Source: Peribacillus simplex | GTDB lineage: Bacteria > Bacillota > Bacilli > Bacillales > DSM-1321 | Length of the DNA stretch: 34,043 nt | NCBI RefSeq assembly: GCF_900156045.1 | Contig: NZ_FTMX01000019.1 | Location: forward strand, 1 to 34,043 | Direction: 5' to 3' | Part shown: positions 16,235-24,816 of the stretch, piece after piece | Layout of the letters: the number at the start of each line of letters is the position of its first letter | How positions within the stretch are numbered: position 1 is the stretch's first letter | Translations under genes and position numbers: made by a program | The notes under the pieces: generated by a model | Database searches by the model: none | The model's input: the letters and a program-made list of their open reading frames with translations, nothing else | Told to the model about the DNA's origin: nothing

Positions 16235-17734
16235 TTGACATTGTTTAGCGAATTAGGATTAGATAGAACGTCCATGAAATCAATAGAAAAAATGGGATTT
16301 GAAGAAGCGAGCCCGATTCAATCCCAAACGATACCTCTAGCACTTGAAGGTAAAGATATCATTGGTCAAGCACAAACAGGTACAGGTAAAACGGCGGCCT
16401 TCGGTATTCCATTGATGGAAAACATCGATATCAATAACGAAAACGTGCAAGGAATCGTCATCGCACCTACACGTGAGCTTGCCATTCAAGTTTCCGAGGA
16501 ACTTTTCAAGCTTGGTTACGGAAAACGCGCTCGTGTGCTTGCGGTTTATGGTGGACAAGATATCGACCGTCAAATCCGTGCTTTAAAGAAAAAACCACAT
16601 ATTATCGTTGGTACGCCTGGTCGTCTTTTAGACCATATCAAACGTAAAAACATTAAATTAGGCGGAGTTCACACAGTAGTTCTTGATGAAGCGGATGAAA
16701 TGCTTAACATGGGATTCATTGAGGATATCGAATCAATCCTTTCAACAGTCCCTGATGAAAGGCAAACATTGCTTTTCTCAGCTACAATGCCTGAACCAAT
16801 CCGTAAAATTGCTGAAACGTTCATGCAGGATCCCGTTCTTGTACGTGTAAAAGCAAAAGAAATGACAGTGGATCGTATCGAACAATATTACTTGGAGTTA
16901 AAAGAAAGTGAAAAATTTGATACACTTGCACGTCTTTTCGATATTCAAACACCGGATCTTGCCATCGTCTTCGGACGTACGAAACGCCGTGTGGATGAAT
17001 TGGCATCAGCATTGAATATCCGCGGTTATATGGCTGAGGGCATTCATGGTGACCTTAGTCAGGCAAAACGCCTTTCTGTATTGAAAAAGTTTAAAGACCG
17101 CAGCATCGATGTACTCGTTGCTACTGATGTGGCTGCACGTGGACTTGATATCTCCGGCGTTACTCACGTATACAACTTTGATATCCCACAAGATCCAGAA
17201 AGCTACGTTCACCGTATTGGGCGTACAGGACGTGCAGGTAAACATGGTATTGCCATTACGTTTGTAACACCAAGGGAAAGAGGACAACTGCATGCGGTTG
17301 AGCATACAACGAAAAAACGTATGGTGAAACTTAAGACTCCTACGTTAACTGAAGCGTTGGAAGGTCAACAAAAAGCAGTAACGGAAAAAATCCTTAATAC
17401 AATCGAGAATGATGATTTAACATTATATCTTGGTCAAGCGGAAGAATTATTACAAAAACATAGCGCAGCGGACTTAGTTGCAGCGATGCTTAAGTCAATG
17501 ACAAAAGAACCGGATCAAACTCCTATCAAGTTAACGGAAGAATCTCCATCTCCAATGCGTCGCAATCGCGGTGGCAGCAGTTCTTCAGGTAACAGACAGC
17601 GCAATGGCCGCAGTTCTTCAGGCAGAAAAGATTACGGTAGCGGATCAAGTAAACGCCCTGGCGCGAACCGTAAGTCGAATGGTTACGGAAACCGCAGCAC
17701 GAGCCAAAAAAGGGAAAAAACAAATAAAATTTAA
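16235..17734 (+). CDS. cshA: DEAD-box RNA helicase CshA
   Basis: An ATP-dependent RNA helicase, 499 aa, linked to the RNA degradosome and cold adaptation in Bacillus. Motifs run in order: Q motif (FEEASPIQSQTIP), Walker A AQTGTGKT, PTRELAIQ, TPGRLLDH, DEAD, SAT, VFGRTKRRVDEL, ATDVAARGLDISGV and HRIGRTGRAG. The tail after residue 430 is basic and rich in Ser, Gly, Arg and Asn, as in RNA-binding extensions. The start is a TTG at 16235 with AAGGAG 10 bases ahead; it aligns with CshA. Monocistronic, with a long gene-free region before it and a strong terminator after. Confidence 0.97.
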   Translation: MTLFSELGLDRTSMKSIEKMGFEEASPIQSQTIPLALEGKDIIGQAQTGTGKTAAFGIPLMENIDINNENVQGIVIAPTRELAIQVSEELFKLGYGKRARVLAVYGGQDIDRQIRALKKKPHIIVGTPGRLLDHIKRKNIKLGGVHTVVLDEADEMLNMGFIEDIESILSTVPDERQTLLFSATMPEPIRKIAETFMQDPVLVRVKAKEMTVDRIEQYYLELKESEKFDTLARLFDIQTPDLAIVFGRTKRRVDELASALNIRGYMAEGIHGDLSQAKRLSVLKKFKDRSIDVLVATDVAARGLDISGVTHVYNFDIPQDPESYVHRIGRTGRAGKHGIAITFVTPRERGQLHAVEHTTKKRMVKLKTPTLTEALEGQQKAVTEKILNTIENDDLTLYLGQAEELLQKHSAADLVAAMLKSMTKEPDQTPIKLTEESPSPMRRNRGGSSSSGNRQRNGRSSSGRKDYGSGSSKRPGANRKSNGYGNRSTSQKREKTNKI

Positions 17735-17743
17735 TTGAATTGG

Positions 17744-17772
17744 AAATGCCGCTCATTTGAGCGGCATTTTTT
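17744..17772 (+). terminator. Terminator of cshA
   Basis: An AAATGCCGCTC/GAGCGGCATTT stem with a 4-base loop, followed by T residues. Confidence 0.92.
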
Positions 17773-17943
17773 GTGTGCATCTCCATTATGGTATCCGAAA
17801 GGCAGGCGGTTTTTGGATGGACTGCTCAAAGTCTTTATTTAAAAGGGGTTAATTCCCAGCTTTTAATTATAGTATAATGGATGAAAGCGAAGGATGGATG
17901 ATGAAGGTTCATTAAAATTACCTGTCCGGAAGAGGAGAAGCAC

Positions 17944-18417
17944 ATGGAACCTGAAAATCGTATATCGAATAAGGCCTTGACCGTATGGAAAATCAGTGGT
18001 CTCATAAGCTGTTCAATAACTTGGATTATAAGCATCGCCGTACTCGTGCTTACAATCATATTTGATTGGACATATTGGGTATTTGGAGCGTTGATCATGA
18101 TTTCGATAATCCAATCCTATCTGGCCATTATTCTGATTCCATCGGTGAAGTGGAAGAGATGGCGTTACGAAGTGAGAAATACCGAAATTGATATCCAAAG
18201 TGGTATTTTCGTCATTAAAAGAACACTCATACCCATGATTAGGGTTCAACATGTTGAAACGAAGCAAGGGCCATTATTAAGGAAATACGATTTAGCCTCC
18301 GTTGAAATTTCGACTGCAGCGACCCTGCATGTTATCCCTGCCCTGGATCTAACAGAGGCAGATGAATTGCGGCACTATATTTCCAGGATGGCAAGTGTGG
18401 AGGAAGAAGATGTCTGA
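17944..18417 (+). CDS. ydbS: PH-domain (bPH2) membrane protein YdbS
   Basis: A 157-aa membrane protein with two N-terminal helices (about 13-38 and 40-68) and a bacterial PH domain (YEVRNTEIDIQSGIFVIKRTLIPMIRVQHVE). GAGGAG lies 6 bases before the ATG. It overlaps ydbT by 8 bases, so the two are co-translated. In B. subtilis the YdbS/YdbT pair has been linked to resistance against certain antimicrobial peptides; I take that from memory. The fold and pairing are clear, but the molecular activity is not established. Confidence 0.92.
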   Translation: MEPENRISNKALTVWKISGLISCSITWIISIAVLVLTIIFDWTYWVFGALIMISIIQSYLAIILIPSVKWKRWRYEVRNTEIDIQSGIFVIKRTLIPMIRVQHVETKQGPLLRKYDLASVEISTAATLHVIPALDLTEADELRHYISRMASVEEEDV

Positions 18418-19873
18418 ACCTAAAAGACTGCACCCCATAGCTGTATTGCTTAACATCATTAAATCGATTAAGGAGTTAGTCATCCCTTTTTTATTAGTGG
18501 TCGTCATTCCTGGGAAGAATGAAGGAATTCCTGGATGGATACAACCGCTGGTCATAGCCATTATTATACTTTTAATCATAGGTAATGCATTCCTTCAATG
18601 GTTACGCTTTACATATCGCATGGAAGAGGGAGAATTCAGAATTGAGTCGGGGGTTTTCGTAAGGAAGAAAAGGTATATAAAGTTTGATCGGATTCATAGC
18701 ATAGATATTTCAGAGGGCATCATCCAGCGGATATTCAGCCTGGTGAAGTTGAATATTGAAACGGCAGGCGGGTCTCAGGCCGATGCCGTATTATCAGCCA
18801 TAAGCAAAAGTGATGCAGAGCGAATCAATGCTTTTATTAGTGAGGAAAAAAATGCGAATAATCCTTTTGATAAAGATAAAGATGAAGTAGCGGATAATGA
18901 ACATGCAGCAAAATCGTCTTCCGTTTTTAAGCAGACGCTGCCGCAACTATTCGTTATGGCTGCCACTTCGGGAGCGGTGGGTGTCTTCCTATCTGGAGCA
19001 ATCGCATTTATTTCACAGTTCGATGAAATGATACCTTTTGAGAAGATATTTAAGGATTATGAAGATTTTATTGAAATGGGAACCATCATTCTGACCTTGT
19101 TTGCCCTAGTGGCTTTATTGGTGGTATATGTACTGGCCACATTAAGCATGGTAATTAAATATGCTTCCTTTACCGTGATAAAAACGGATGAGGAACTCAT
19201 TATTTCCAGAGGGCTTCTCGAGAAAAGACAGCTGACAATCCCTACCCATAAAATACAGGGTATCCGGATCATGGAGAATTTGATTCGAAAGCCATTGGGA
19301 TTGGCGACGGTTTATATTGAGTATGCGGGAGGCAGTATGGAAGATAAAGAAAGTCTATCGATCATGCTGTTCCCTTTAATCAGGAAGAAGCATTTACATG
19401 AAAAAGTGCTGGAAATTTTACCGGTTTATGAAACAACCACTGAGATGACACCGATACCTAAGCGTGCGCTTTCCCGGTATGTGTTTCGTAAGTTTCTATA
19501 CCTCATCCCGATCATATGTGCCTTGGTATGGTTTTTCAGACCTTGGGGTTATCTTTCCCTTTTGCTTGTACCGTTGGCGATTTTTTGGGCTTACATGCAA
19601 TATAGGGATGCAGGATGGAGCATAGAAGGGAATTTGTTGCTACTGAGCAGCCGTTTTTTCTCAAAGCAAACATTAATCATGCAGAGAAGCAGAATTCAAT
19701 CAATCACATATAAAAAAAGTTGGTTTCAGAATCGAAAGGAATTAGCTACGATTTCAGCATCGATTAAATCAGGAATCAACTCCCGGGTCGGTGTGGTTGC
19801 TGATGTGGAAGAAAAGGATTGCCTAATAATTAAATCATGGTATTTACCTAAAAAAACAGTCGACTCCCAATGA
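18410..19873 (+). CDS. ydbT: PH-domain (bPH2) membrane protein YdbT
   Basis: A 487-aa membrane protein with several bPH2 domains, each after hydrophobic helices: EEGEFRIESGVFVRKKRYIKFDRIHSI-type motifs recur as DEELIISRGLLEKRQLTI and EGNLLLLSSRFFSKQTLIM. Membrane pairs lie near residues 20-60, 180-250 and 365-400. The start at 18410 (MSEPKRL) is chosen because GGAGG lies 6 bases ahead and the overlap with ydbS is short. An in-frame ATG at 18362 would overlap ydbS by 56 bases without a ribosome site. It is the partner of YdbS. Confidence 0.92.
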   Translation: MSEPKRLHPIAVLLNIIKSIKELVIPFLLVVVIPGKNEGIPGWIQPLVIAIIILLIIGNAFLQWLRFTYRMEEGEFRIESGVFVRKKRYIKFDRIHSIDISEGIIQRIFSLVKLNIETAGGSQADAVLSAISKSDAERINAFISEEKNANNPFDKDKDEVADNEHAAKSSSVFKQTLPQLFVMAATSGAVGVFLSGAIAFISQFDEMIPFEKIFKDYEDFIEMGTIILTLFALVALLVVYVLATLSMVIKYASFTVIKTDEELIISRGLLEKRQLTIPTHKIQGIRIMENLIRKPLGLATVYIEYAGGSMEDKESLSIMLFPLIRKKHLHEKVLEILPVYETTTEMTPIPKRALSRYVFRKFLYLIPIICALVWFFRPWGYLSLLLVPLAIFWAYMQYRDAGWSIEGNLLLLSSRFFSKQTLIMQRSRIQSITYKKSWFQNRKELATISASIKSGINSRVGVVADVEEKDCLIIKSWYLPKKTVDSQ

Positions 19874-19894
19874 TTTAAAGGAAGAGTCGGCTGT
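19856..19894. terminator. Terminator shared by ydbT and the rhomboid gene, inside the ydbT end
   Basis: ACAGTCGACTC pairs with GAGTCGGCTGT over 11 bp with one wobble. The left arm lies in the last codons of ydbT. On the minus strand the hairpin ends in seven T residues, so it is a good terminator for the rhomboid gene; on the plus strand the T-run is weak. Confidence 0.8.
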
Positions 19895-19899
19895 TTGTC

Positions 19900-20490
19900 C
19901 TACCATTTTTTTCTTAAGTATAATGGAGCTGTTAAAAATCCGGTTGCCAATCCAGCCAAATGACCGACAACGTTGATCTGCGGTTGAATGAAAGTCATGA
20001 TAACGGCAATTCCGGTCAGTGTATATACTGTATTTCTTTCGTTGTTCGTAAAATTGGTTTTATTGAACAGGACAAGATATAGAAAGAATCCGAGTAAACC
20101 AAAAATTGCTCCGCTAGCACCTACGTGGTTATATGTCAGTGGGTTAATTAGGAAGGTTGCGATATTGGCAAGGAGCCCTGTCGATAAAAAGAAGATTGAA
20201 AACTTGACGGTGCCAAGTAATTTCTCTAGGAATGGACCAAAGATGGCAAGGGAGAATCCATTAAACAGTAAATGTGTAAACGTGCTATGTAGAAAGATGG
20301 GGGTGATTAAACGCCACCATTGTCCATCAGCAATGTATAAGTTAACACCTGTGCCATAATAGAAGAGTACATTGCCGGGAAAAATGGGGAAAAGGACGAG
20401 AACGAATACAATCATCATAATGAGTATTAGCCCTGTTACAGCTCGGTATGAATTTGCGTATTCTCGGAAGCCTTCTGTTCTTGTAAACAT
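19900..20490 (-). CDS. ydcA: Rhomboid-family intramembrane serine protease
   Basis: A membrane protease, 196 aa, with about six helices. The catalytic pair is Ser126 in GASGAIFG and His177 in GHLAGL; Asn77 (HLLFNGFS) is the conserved oxyanion residue and WWRLITPIFLH the typical L1 region. The start is the ATG at 20490, 5 bases behind AAGGAGG. An in-frame ATG at 20535 would add 15 residues without such a site. It is the positional and size match of B. subtilis YdcA and convergent with ydbT. Substrates are unknown. Confidence 0.94.
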   Translation of the reverse strand: MFTRTEGFREYANSYRAVTGLILIMMIVFVLVLFPIFPGNVLFYYGTGVNLYIADGQWWRLITPIFLHSTFTHLLFNGFSLAIFGPFLEKLLGTVKFSIFFLSTGLLANIATFLINPLTYNHVGASGAIFGLLGFFLYLVLFNKTNFTNNERNTVYTLTGIAVIMTFIQPQINVVGHLAGLATGFLTAPLYLRKKW

Positions 20491-20598
20491 AAATTCCTCC
20501 TTAATATCGTTTTTAATTAGATACAATATTATCATTTTCAGGTAAAAGAGTCCTCCTAATAATATGCAACTTATTAAATTAATAGAAGAGGTGTAATA

Positions 20599-20949
20599 GT
20601 GATTAAAGGTATAGGCGTGGACATTACTGAGTTGGATAGAATGGAAACATTGATTAATCGGCAGCCCCGTTTAAAGGAGCGTATATTAACAGAAAGTGAA
20701 ATCTTGATTTTCGAAAAGTTAAATGGAAGAAGGAAGGTCGAGTATTTTGCTGGGCGTTTTGCAGCAAAGGAGGCTTTTTCAAAAGCAAACGGTACAGGGA
20801 TCGGTAAGCACTTATCCTTTTTGGATATTGAAATCATCTCGGATGATAAAGGAAAGCCGGTGATTTCGAAGCCGTTTTCTGAAGGGGTCCATCTTTCGAT
20901 TAGCCACAGCAGGGATTATGCGGTTGCGCAAGTCGTAATTGAAGGGTGA
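20599..20949 (+). CDS. acpS: Holo-[acyl-carrier-protein] synthase
   Basis: AcpS, 116 aa, transfers the 4'-phosphopantetheine group of CoA to the serine of acyl carrier protein, switching on fatty acid synthesis. GIGVDITELDR (metal ligand Asp8) and GRFAAKEAFSKANGTGIG (Glu58) are the two signature motifs; LSISHSRDYAVAQV completes the fold. The start is GTG at 20599 behind GAGGTG. Same position as in B. subtilis, before the YdcC lipoprotein gene. Confidence 0.97.
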   Translation: MIKGIGVDITELDRMETLINRQPRLKERILTESEILIFEKLNGRRKVEYFAGRFAAKEAFSKANGTGIGKHLSFLDIEIISDDKGKPVISKPFSEGVHLSISHSRDYAVAQVVIEG

Positions 20950-21193
20950 GTGGAGTTTTGTCCGATCGGGTCATAAACCTTAAGGTTGTCTCATATACAT
21001 TTAGTGCTATAGGGAGACAAGGCCCGGTAAAAGGTACATGGCAGAGTAGGTGCTCTCGAAAAGTTTTTAGCCGGATCTTAGAATTGGTCCGTGTTTAAAA
21101 TACCGAGGAATCTAAGACATCAGTCGAGCCAATGTCCGGATCCTGCCTTTTCCTCTCCCTTTTACGTTCAAATGACAAAAAGGGGTTGAAAAG
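20950..21193 (+). promoter_or_regulatory. Structured spacer before the ydcC lipoprotein gene
   Basis: It holds a perfect palindrome AACCTTAAGGTT (20976-20987), overlapping the left arm of TTGTCTC/GAGACAA (20986-21021), and GGATC/GATCC repeats further on. TATACATT near 20994 with an upstream CATAAA resembles a sigma-E-type promoter; ydcC is a sporulation gene in B. subtilis as I recall. This reading is tentative. Confidence 0.3.
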
Positions 21194-22198
21194 ATGAAGA
21201 AGATGGTAATGCTTTTTGCAGGGATCATGCTCTTGCTTGCTCTTTCTGCTTGCGGCCAAAAATCACAGAGTGACGTAGTGAGTGAATTGAATGAGAAGCT
21301 TGGCGAAATGAAAGGATATAAAGCTAACGCGAAGATGACATTAAAGATGGGGACGGAACCTCAAGTGTATAATGTGGAGATTTGGCATAAGGACCCTTCT
21401 TTTTACCGCGTGAATCTGAAAAATGAAGAGAAGGATCAAAGCCAGATGATATTGAAAAATGATGATGGTGTATATGTTTTGACGCCAGCTTTGAATAAAA
21501 GTTTTAAATTTCAAAGCGAGTGGCCGGAGAACAGCAGTCAGGCCTATTTGTTCGAGTCGTTGGTGAAAGACATTACGGAAGATAAAAGTGCGACATATAA
21601 AGAAACGGATAAACATTATGTCTTTGAAACGAAAACGCGCTACCAAAACAATAAAATGTTGCCATATCAAGAGATTACTATAAACAAAAAGGATTTATCC
21701 CCAGTCAGTGTAAAAGTCATGGACCCCGATAAGACTGCATTGGTTCTCGTTGAATTCTCAAAAGTTAAATTCGATACGACTTTTGATAAAGATTCATTTG
21801 ATATGAAGAAAAACATGACAAGTGCACAACTTGAAGCGCCTGTTATGGCAGAAGTCCAAAATGAGGGGTTTGCGGTGAAATACCCTGAAAATATTGGTGA
21901 TATGAATTTAACGGAAGAAAAAGAAATTACGACGGAAAAAGGAGAACGTGTCGTTTTGACCTATGAGGGTACAAAAAGTTTTACATTGGTCCAGGAAAAA
22001 GCTGAGGTAGTTCAAACATCCGTTTCGACGAATGTGAATGGAGAACCGGTTGATTTGGGTTATACTGTCGGAGCCATGACAGGGAATACGATTGCATGGA
22101 CTTTTGAAGGTGTCGATTATATGCTTGCATCAAAGGATTTGACACAGGAAGAAATGATAGAAGTCGCCCGTTCGGTTGGGGAAGATCCAGTCAAATAG
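21194..22198 (+). CDS. ydcC: Lipoprotein with LolA-like fold, YdcC type
   Basis: A secreted lipoprotein, 334 aa. The signal peptide ends in the lipobox LSAC with Cys20 as the lipid-bearing residue. The mature part (KMTLKMGTEPQVYNVEIWHKDPSFYRVNL and on) looks like an outer-membrane-lipoprotein-sorting (LolA-like) beta fold, with a C-terminal domain after about residue 230 (EGFAVKYPENI, GNTIAWTFEGVDYML). AAGGGG lies 8 bases before the ATG. The B. subtilis homologue between acpS and alr is a sporulation-associated membrane lipoprotein of unclear role. Confidence 0.9.
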   Translation: MKKMVMLFAGIMLLLALSACGQKSQSDVVSELNEKLGEMKGYKANAKMTLKMGTEPQVYNVEIWHKDPSFYRVNLKNEEKDQSQMILKNDDGVYVLTPALNKSFKFQSEWPENSSQAYLFESLVKDITEDKSATYKETDKHYVFETKTRYQNNKMLPYQEITINKKDLSPVSVKVMDPDKTALVLVEFSKVKFDTTFDKDSFDMKKNMTSAQLEAPVMAEVQNEGFAVKYPENIGDMNLTEEKEITTEKGERVVLTYEGTKSFTLVQEKAEVVQTSVSTNVNGEPVDLGYTVGAMTGNTIAWTFEGVDYMLASKDLTQEEMIEVARSVGEDPVK

Positions 22199-22207
22199 GA
22201 TTACATA

Positions 22208-22286
22208 ACAAGCTGATGTTTCCCGTCTCCTTATGAAGGTTTCTTCTAGGTAGGATAGGCGGGAAGTCAGCTTGTTGACATTTTTA
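22208..22286 (+). terminator. Terminator of ydcC
   Basis: A large hairpin: ACAAGCTGA pairs with TCAGCTTGT and an inner TTCCCG with CGGGAA, followed by TTGACATTTTT. Confidence 0.75.
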
Positions 22287-22446
22287 ATCCTTCATTTGAT
22301 TTAGGCTGGCAGCTGGGTAAATTGGAATCAAGGTGAAAAAGCACTTTATATTTCTAGCGGTTGGTTATAGAATGGTCCTATAATGAAACGAAAACTTCGC
22401 TACTGGGAAGAATCTTATTGTGAGTGTAGGAAAGAAGGAAAAGGTC

Positions 22447-23604
22447 TTGGAAACGAAAACATTTCATCGAGATACATGGGCAGAAGTAAATTTGGATAAT
22501 ATTTTTGAAAATATTTCTTCAATGAAAAAAAGTTTAAGAAAAGGTGTTAGTCTTTTCGCTGTCGTTAAAGCGAATGCTTATGGACACGGGGACTACGAAG
22601 TGGCTAAAACGGCTCTTGAAGCGGGGGCGGATTTTTTAAGTGTCGCTTTTTTGGATGAGGCTCTCGCCTTGCGGAAAAAGGGGATATTGGCTCCGATTCT
22701 TGTACTTGGGGCATCAAGGCCTGAAAGTGCAGCGCTTGCTGCCGAGCATGGGATTTCCTTGACGGTTTTCGATGTAGCATGGTTGGAGAAGGCGAAGGAT
22801 TTGTTGAAACCGGGACAAGTTTTGCAAATCCATGTAAAAGTGGATAGCGGCATGGGGAGAATCGGCATTCGAGATAAAGGCCAACTCATGAAATTGGAAA
22901 ATTTGCTTGAGAGGGAAGCTTGTTTCAATTTCCAAGGAATATTCACTCATTTCGCGACGGCGGATGAAATAAATACCGACTTTTATGAAACCCAGCTTGC
23001 TTTCTTTAAAGGGATGCTTTCCGAATTGACCAGAAAGCCGGAATATGTTCATGCAGCCAATAGTGCAGCTTCTTTAAGGTTCACCGATCCTGAATGGAAT
23101 GCAATAAGAATGGGGATTTCCATGTATGGTTTGAGTCCTTCCATGGAAATGAAGCCGATATTGCCATTTCCATTAAAACAGTCTATATCGTTGAGAACGA
23201 AGATGGTTGCGGTTAAAAAGCTTGCCAAGGGTGAAAGCGTTAGCTATGGGGCGACTTATACGGCTGAAGGTGATGAATGGATTGGGACTTTGCCAATCGG
23301 TTATGCTGACGGCTGGATCCGTAAGCTGCAAGGTCAGGAAGTTCTTGTTGATGGAAAAAGAGTGCCCATAGTCGGGAGGATTTGCATGGATCAATGCATG
23401 ATCAAGCTTCCTGGACCATACCCTGTAGGAACAGAGGTTACATTAATGGGGAATGATGGGGATAAATCGATTACTGTTGATGAGATAGCGGCAAAACTGG
23501 AGACGATCAACTATGAGGTAACATGTATGATAGGAGCAAGAGTGCCCCGCATATATATTAAAGACAATCAGTTGAATCATGTACGCAACTTCATTTTGGA
23601 ATGA
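22447..23604 (+). CDS. alr: Alanine racemase
   Basis: A PLP-dependent racemase, 385 aa, converting L- to D-alanine for cell-wall synthesis (feeding Ddl and MurF encoded upstream). The PLP lysine is Lys41 in VVKANAYGHG, and the second catalytic base is Tyr267 in SVSYGATYTA. GRICMDQCMIKL and INYEVTCMIGARVPR are further family motifs. The start is chosen at the TTG at 22447 (AGAAGGA 7 bases ahead; METKTFHRDTWAE matches known Alr N-termini). The GTG at 22420 would add nine residues with little ribosome-site support. Confidence 0.95.
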   Translation: METKTFHRDTWAEVNLDNIFENISSMKKSLRKGVSLFAVVKANAYGHGDYEVAKTALEAGADFLSVAFLDEALALRKKGILAPILVLGASRPESAALAAEHGISLTVFDVAWLEKAKDLLKPGQVLQIHVKVDSGMGRIGIRDKGQLMKLENLLEREACFNFQGIFTHFATADEINTDFYETQLAFFKGMLSELTRKPEYVHAANSAASLRFTDPEWNAIRMGISMYGLSPSMEMKPILPFPLKQSISLRTKMVAVKKLAKGESVSYGATYTAEGDEWIGTLPIGYADGWIRKLQGQEVLVDGKRVPIVGRICMDQCMIKLPGPYPVGTEVTLMGNDGDKSITVDEIAAKLETINYEVTCMIGARVPRIYIKDNQLNHVRNFILE

Positions 23605-23764
23605 CAGGATTGTAAAAAAATCCTAAGATTGTGAATAAGATTTCCTTTATTATGCTGATAATAAGATTTAGAATAGAATATACTCTTTGCAGATAGGCAA
23701 TTTAATGGTAATATTGAAAAGGATATATAATAAAGGTGTGTAGTGATGGTGGAGGTGTATGTTT

Positions 23765-24046
23765 GTGTCTGAATCCAGCGCAACGAGAGAGATATTAATT
23801 CGATTACCTCAAAATTTTTTAACAGAGTTAGATGGGTATGCGAGTGAGGAAAATGTGAATCGCAGTGAATTTATTTATCGTGCCACAAAAATGTATCTTC
23901 GCGAACGTAAAAAGAAAGAGTTTCGTGAATCGATGAAACGCGGTTATATTGAAATGGCGGCCATTAATTTAACGATTGCTTCTGAAGCCTTCCAGGCTGA
24001 ATTCGAGGCTGGTCATTGCGTTGAACGATTAGTTAGCGGAGGCTGA
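23765..24046 (+). CDS. ndoAI: Antitoxin EndoAI (NdoAI, MazE type)
   Basis: The antitoxin of the EndoAI/EndoA module, 93 aa. A ribbon-helix-helix DNA-binding N-terminus (ATREILIRLPQNFLTELDGYA) is followed by a helical toxin-binding tail ending ERLVSGG. The start is GTG at 23765 (MSESSATRE, as in B. subtilis), with GGAGG 9 bases ahead; an ATG at 23759 lies too close to that site. The toxin gene follows after 4 bases and its ribosome site overlaps the antitoxin end, so the two are translationally coupled. Confidence 0.95.
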   Translation: MSESSATREILIRLPQNFLTELDGYASEENVNRSEFIYRATKMYLRERKKKEFRESMKRGYIEMAAINLTIASEAFQAEFEAGHCVERLVSGG

Positions 24047-24050
24047 GCCA

Positions 24051-24404
24051 TTGATTGTTGTTAAGCGTGGTGACGTATACTTCGCAGACCTTTCCCCGGT
24101 GGTTGGTTCAGAGCAGGGTGGGACCCGTCCGGTACTAATTTTACAAAACGATATTGGTAATCGCTTTAGTCCGACTGTGATCGTGGCAGCCATTACAGCT
24201 CAAATTCAAAAAGCGAAATTGCCTACACATGTTGAGATTAATGCAAAAAAATACGGATTCGAGCGAGATTCCGTCATTTTATTAGAACAGATCCGGACAA
24301 TTGATAAGCAGCGTTTAACTGATAAAATTACGCATCTTGACGAACCGATGATGCAAAAAGTCAATGAAGCTTTGCAAATTAGTTTAGGCCTCATTGAGTT
24401 TTAA
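24051..24404 (+). CDS. ndoA: mRNA endoribonuclease toxin EndoA (NdoA, MazF type)
   Basis: A MazF-family sequence-specific RNase, 117 aa; the B. subtilis enzyme cuts at UACAU. The sequence is very close to B. subtilis NdoA: RGDVYFADLSPVVGSEQGG, catalytic Arg26 (TRPVL) and Thr49 (AAITAQ), and the C-terminal ITHLDEPMMQKVNEALQ. The start is TTG at 24051 with GGAGG 8 bases ahead. The pair lies between alr and rsbR, a stable position in Bacillus. A terminator follows. Confidence 0.97.
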   Translation: MIVVKRGDVYFADLSPVVGSEQGGTRPVLILQNDIGNRFSPTVIVAAITAQIQKAKLPTHVEINAKKYGFERDSVILLEQIRTIDKQRLTDKITHLDEPMMQKVNEALQISLGLIEF

Positions 24405-24470
24405 AGAAAATTTTTCCCGTTAAACCGGGCGTTATTATAATACAAATCATTCTTGATGCTATTTAGATGG

Positions 24471-24506
24471 CACGATTCCTGCAAATGCGGGAATCGTGTT
24501 TTTTTT
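24471..24506 (+). terminator. Terminator after ndoA
   Basis: A 12-bp stem CACGATTCCTGC/GCGGGAATCGTG (one wobble pair) with loop AAAT, followed by eight T residues. Confidence 0.92.
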
Positions 24507-24517
24507 GTGGAATAACA

Positions 24518-24531
24518 TGGACATATGTCCA
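24518..24531. repeat. Perfect 14-base palindrome upstream of rsbR
   Basis: TGGACATATGTCCA is fully self-complementary. It lies between the ndoA terminator and the possible rsbR promoters, a size and place that suit an operator. No binding protein is known to me. Confidence 0.45.
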
Positions 24532-24559
24532 AAAAGTATCAGCAGGAAATATGAAAAAA

Positions 24560-24589
24560 TTGACGAATAAAAACATTATACAGTTAGAT
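24560..24589 (+). promoter_or_regulatory. Candidate sigma-A promoter of the rsb operon
   Basis: TTGACG, 18-base spacer, TTAGAT. B. subtilis has a sigma-A promoter before rsbR; the -10 here is poor, so the exact site is uncertain. Confidence 0.35.
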
Positions 24590-24645
24590 ATTGAATAGAA
24601 CGTTCATTGTTTTTTATGGTATCTCCCTAACTTTTTTTAATTGAT

Positions 24646-24671
24646 GTTTTTCTTACCTGATTTTTGGGTAT
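24646..24671 (+). promoter_or_regulatory. Sigma-B-like promoter before rsbR
   Basis: GTTTTT, 14-base spacer, GGGTAT. The -10 is identical to the one before rsbV. The site is about 145 bases before the rsbR start codon. Confidence 0.5.
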
Positions 24672-24816
24672 GTAGTTATGTTGTAAATACCTAAAAAAGC
24701 AAAAGTGTAGTGGGGAAACTCGAAGAAAATCCAGATGGGAATAAGATTACAGTTAGTTAACATCCTTGTGACGAGGACAGGGAAACATAGCGATTGTGTT
24801 AGAATGGGAGGATATT

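Noticed and set aside
23607..23627. Hairpin AGGATT/AATCCT after alr as a terminator
   Set aside because: Stem of six base pairs and no T-run; transcription may continue towards ndoAI.
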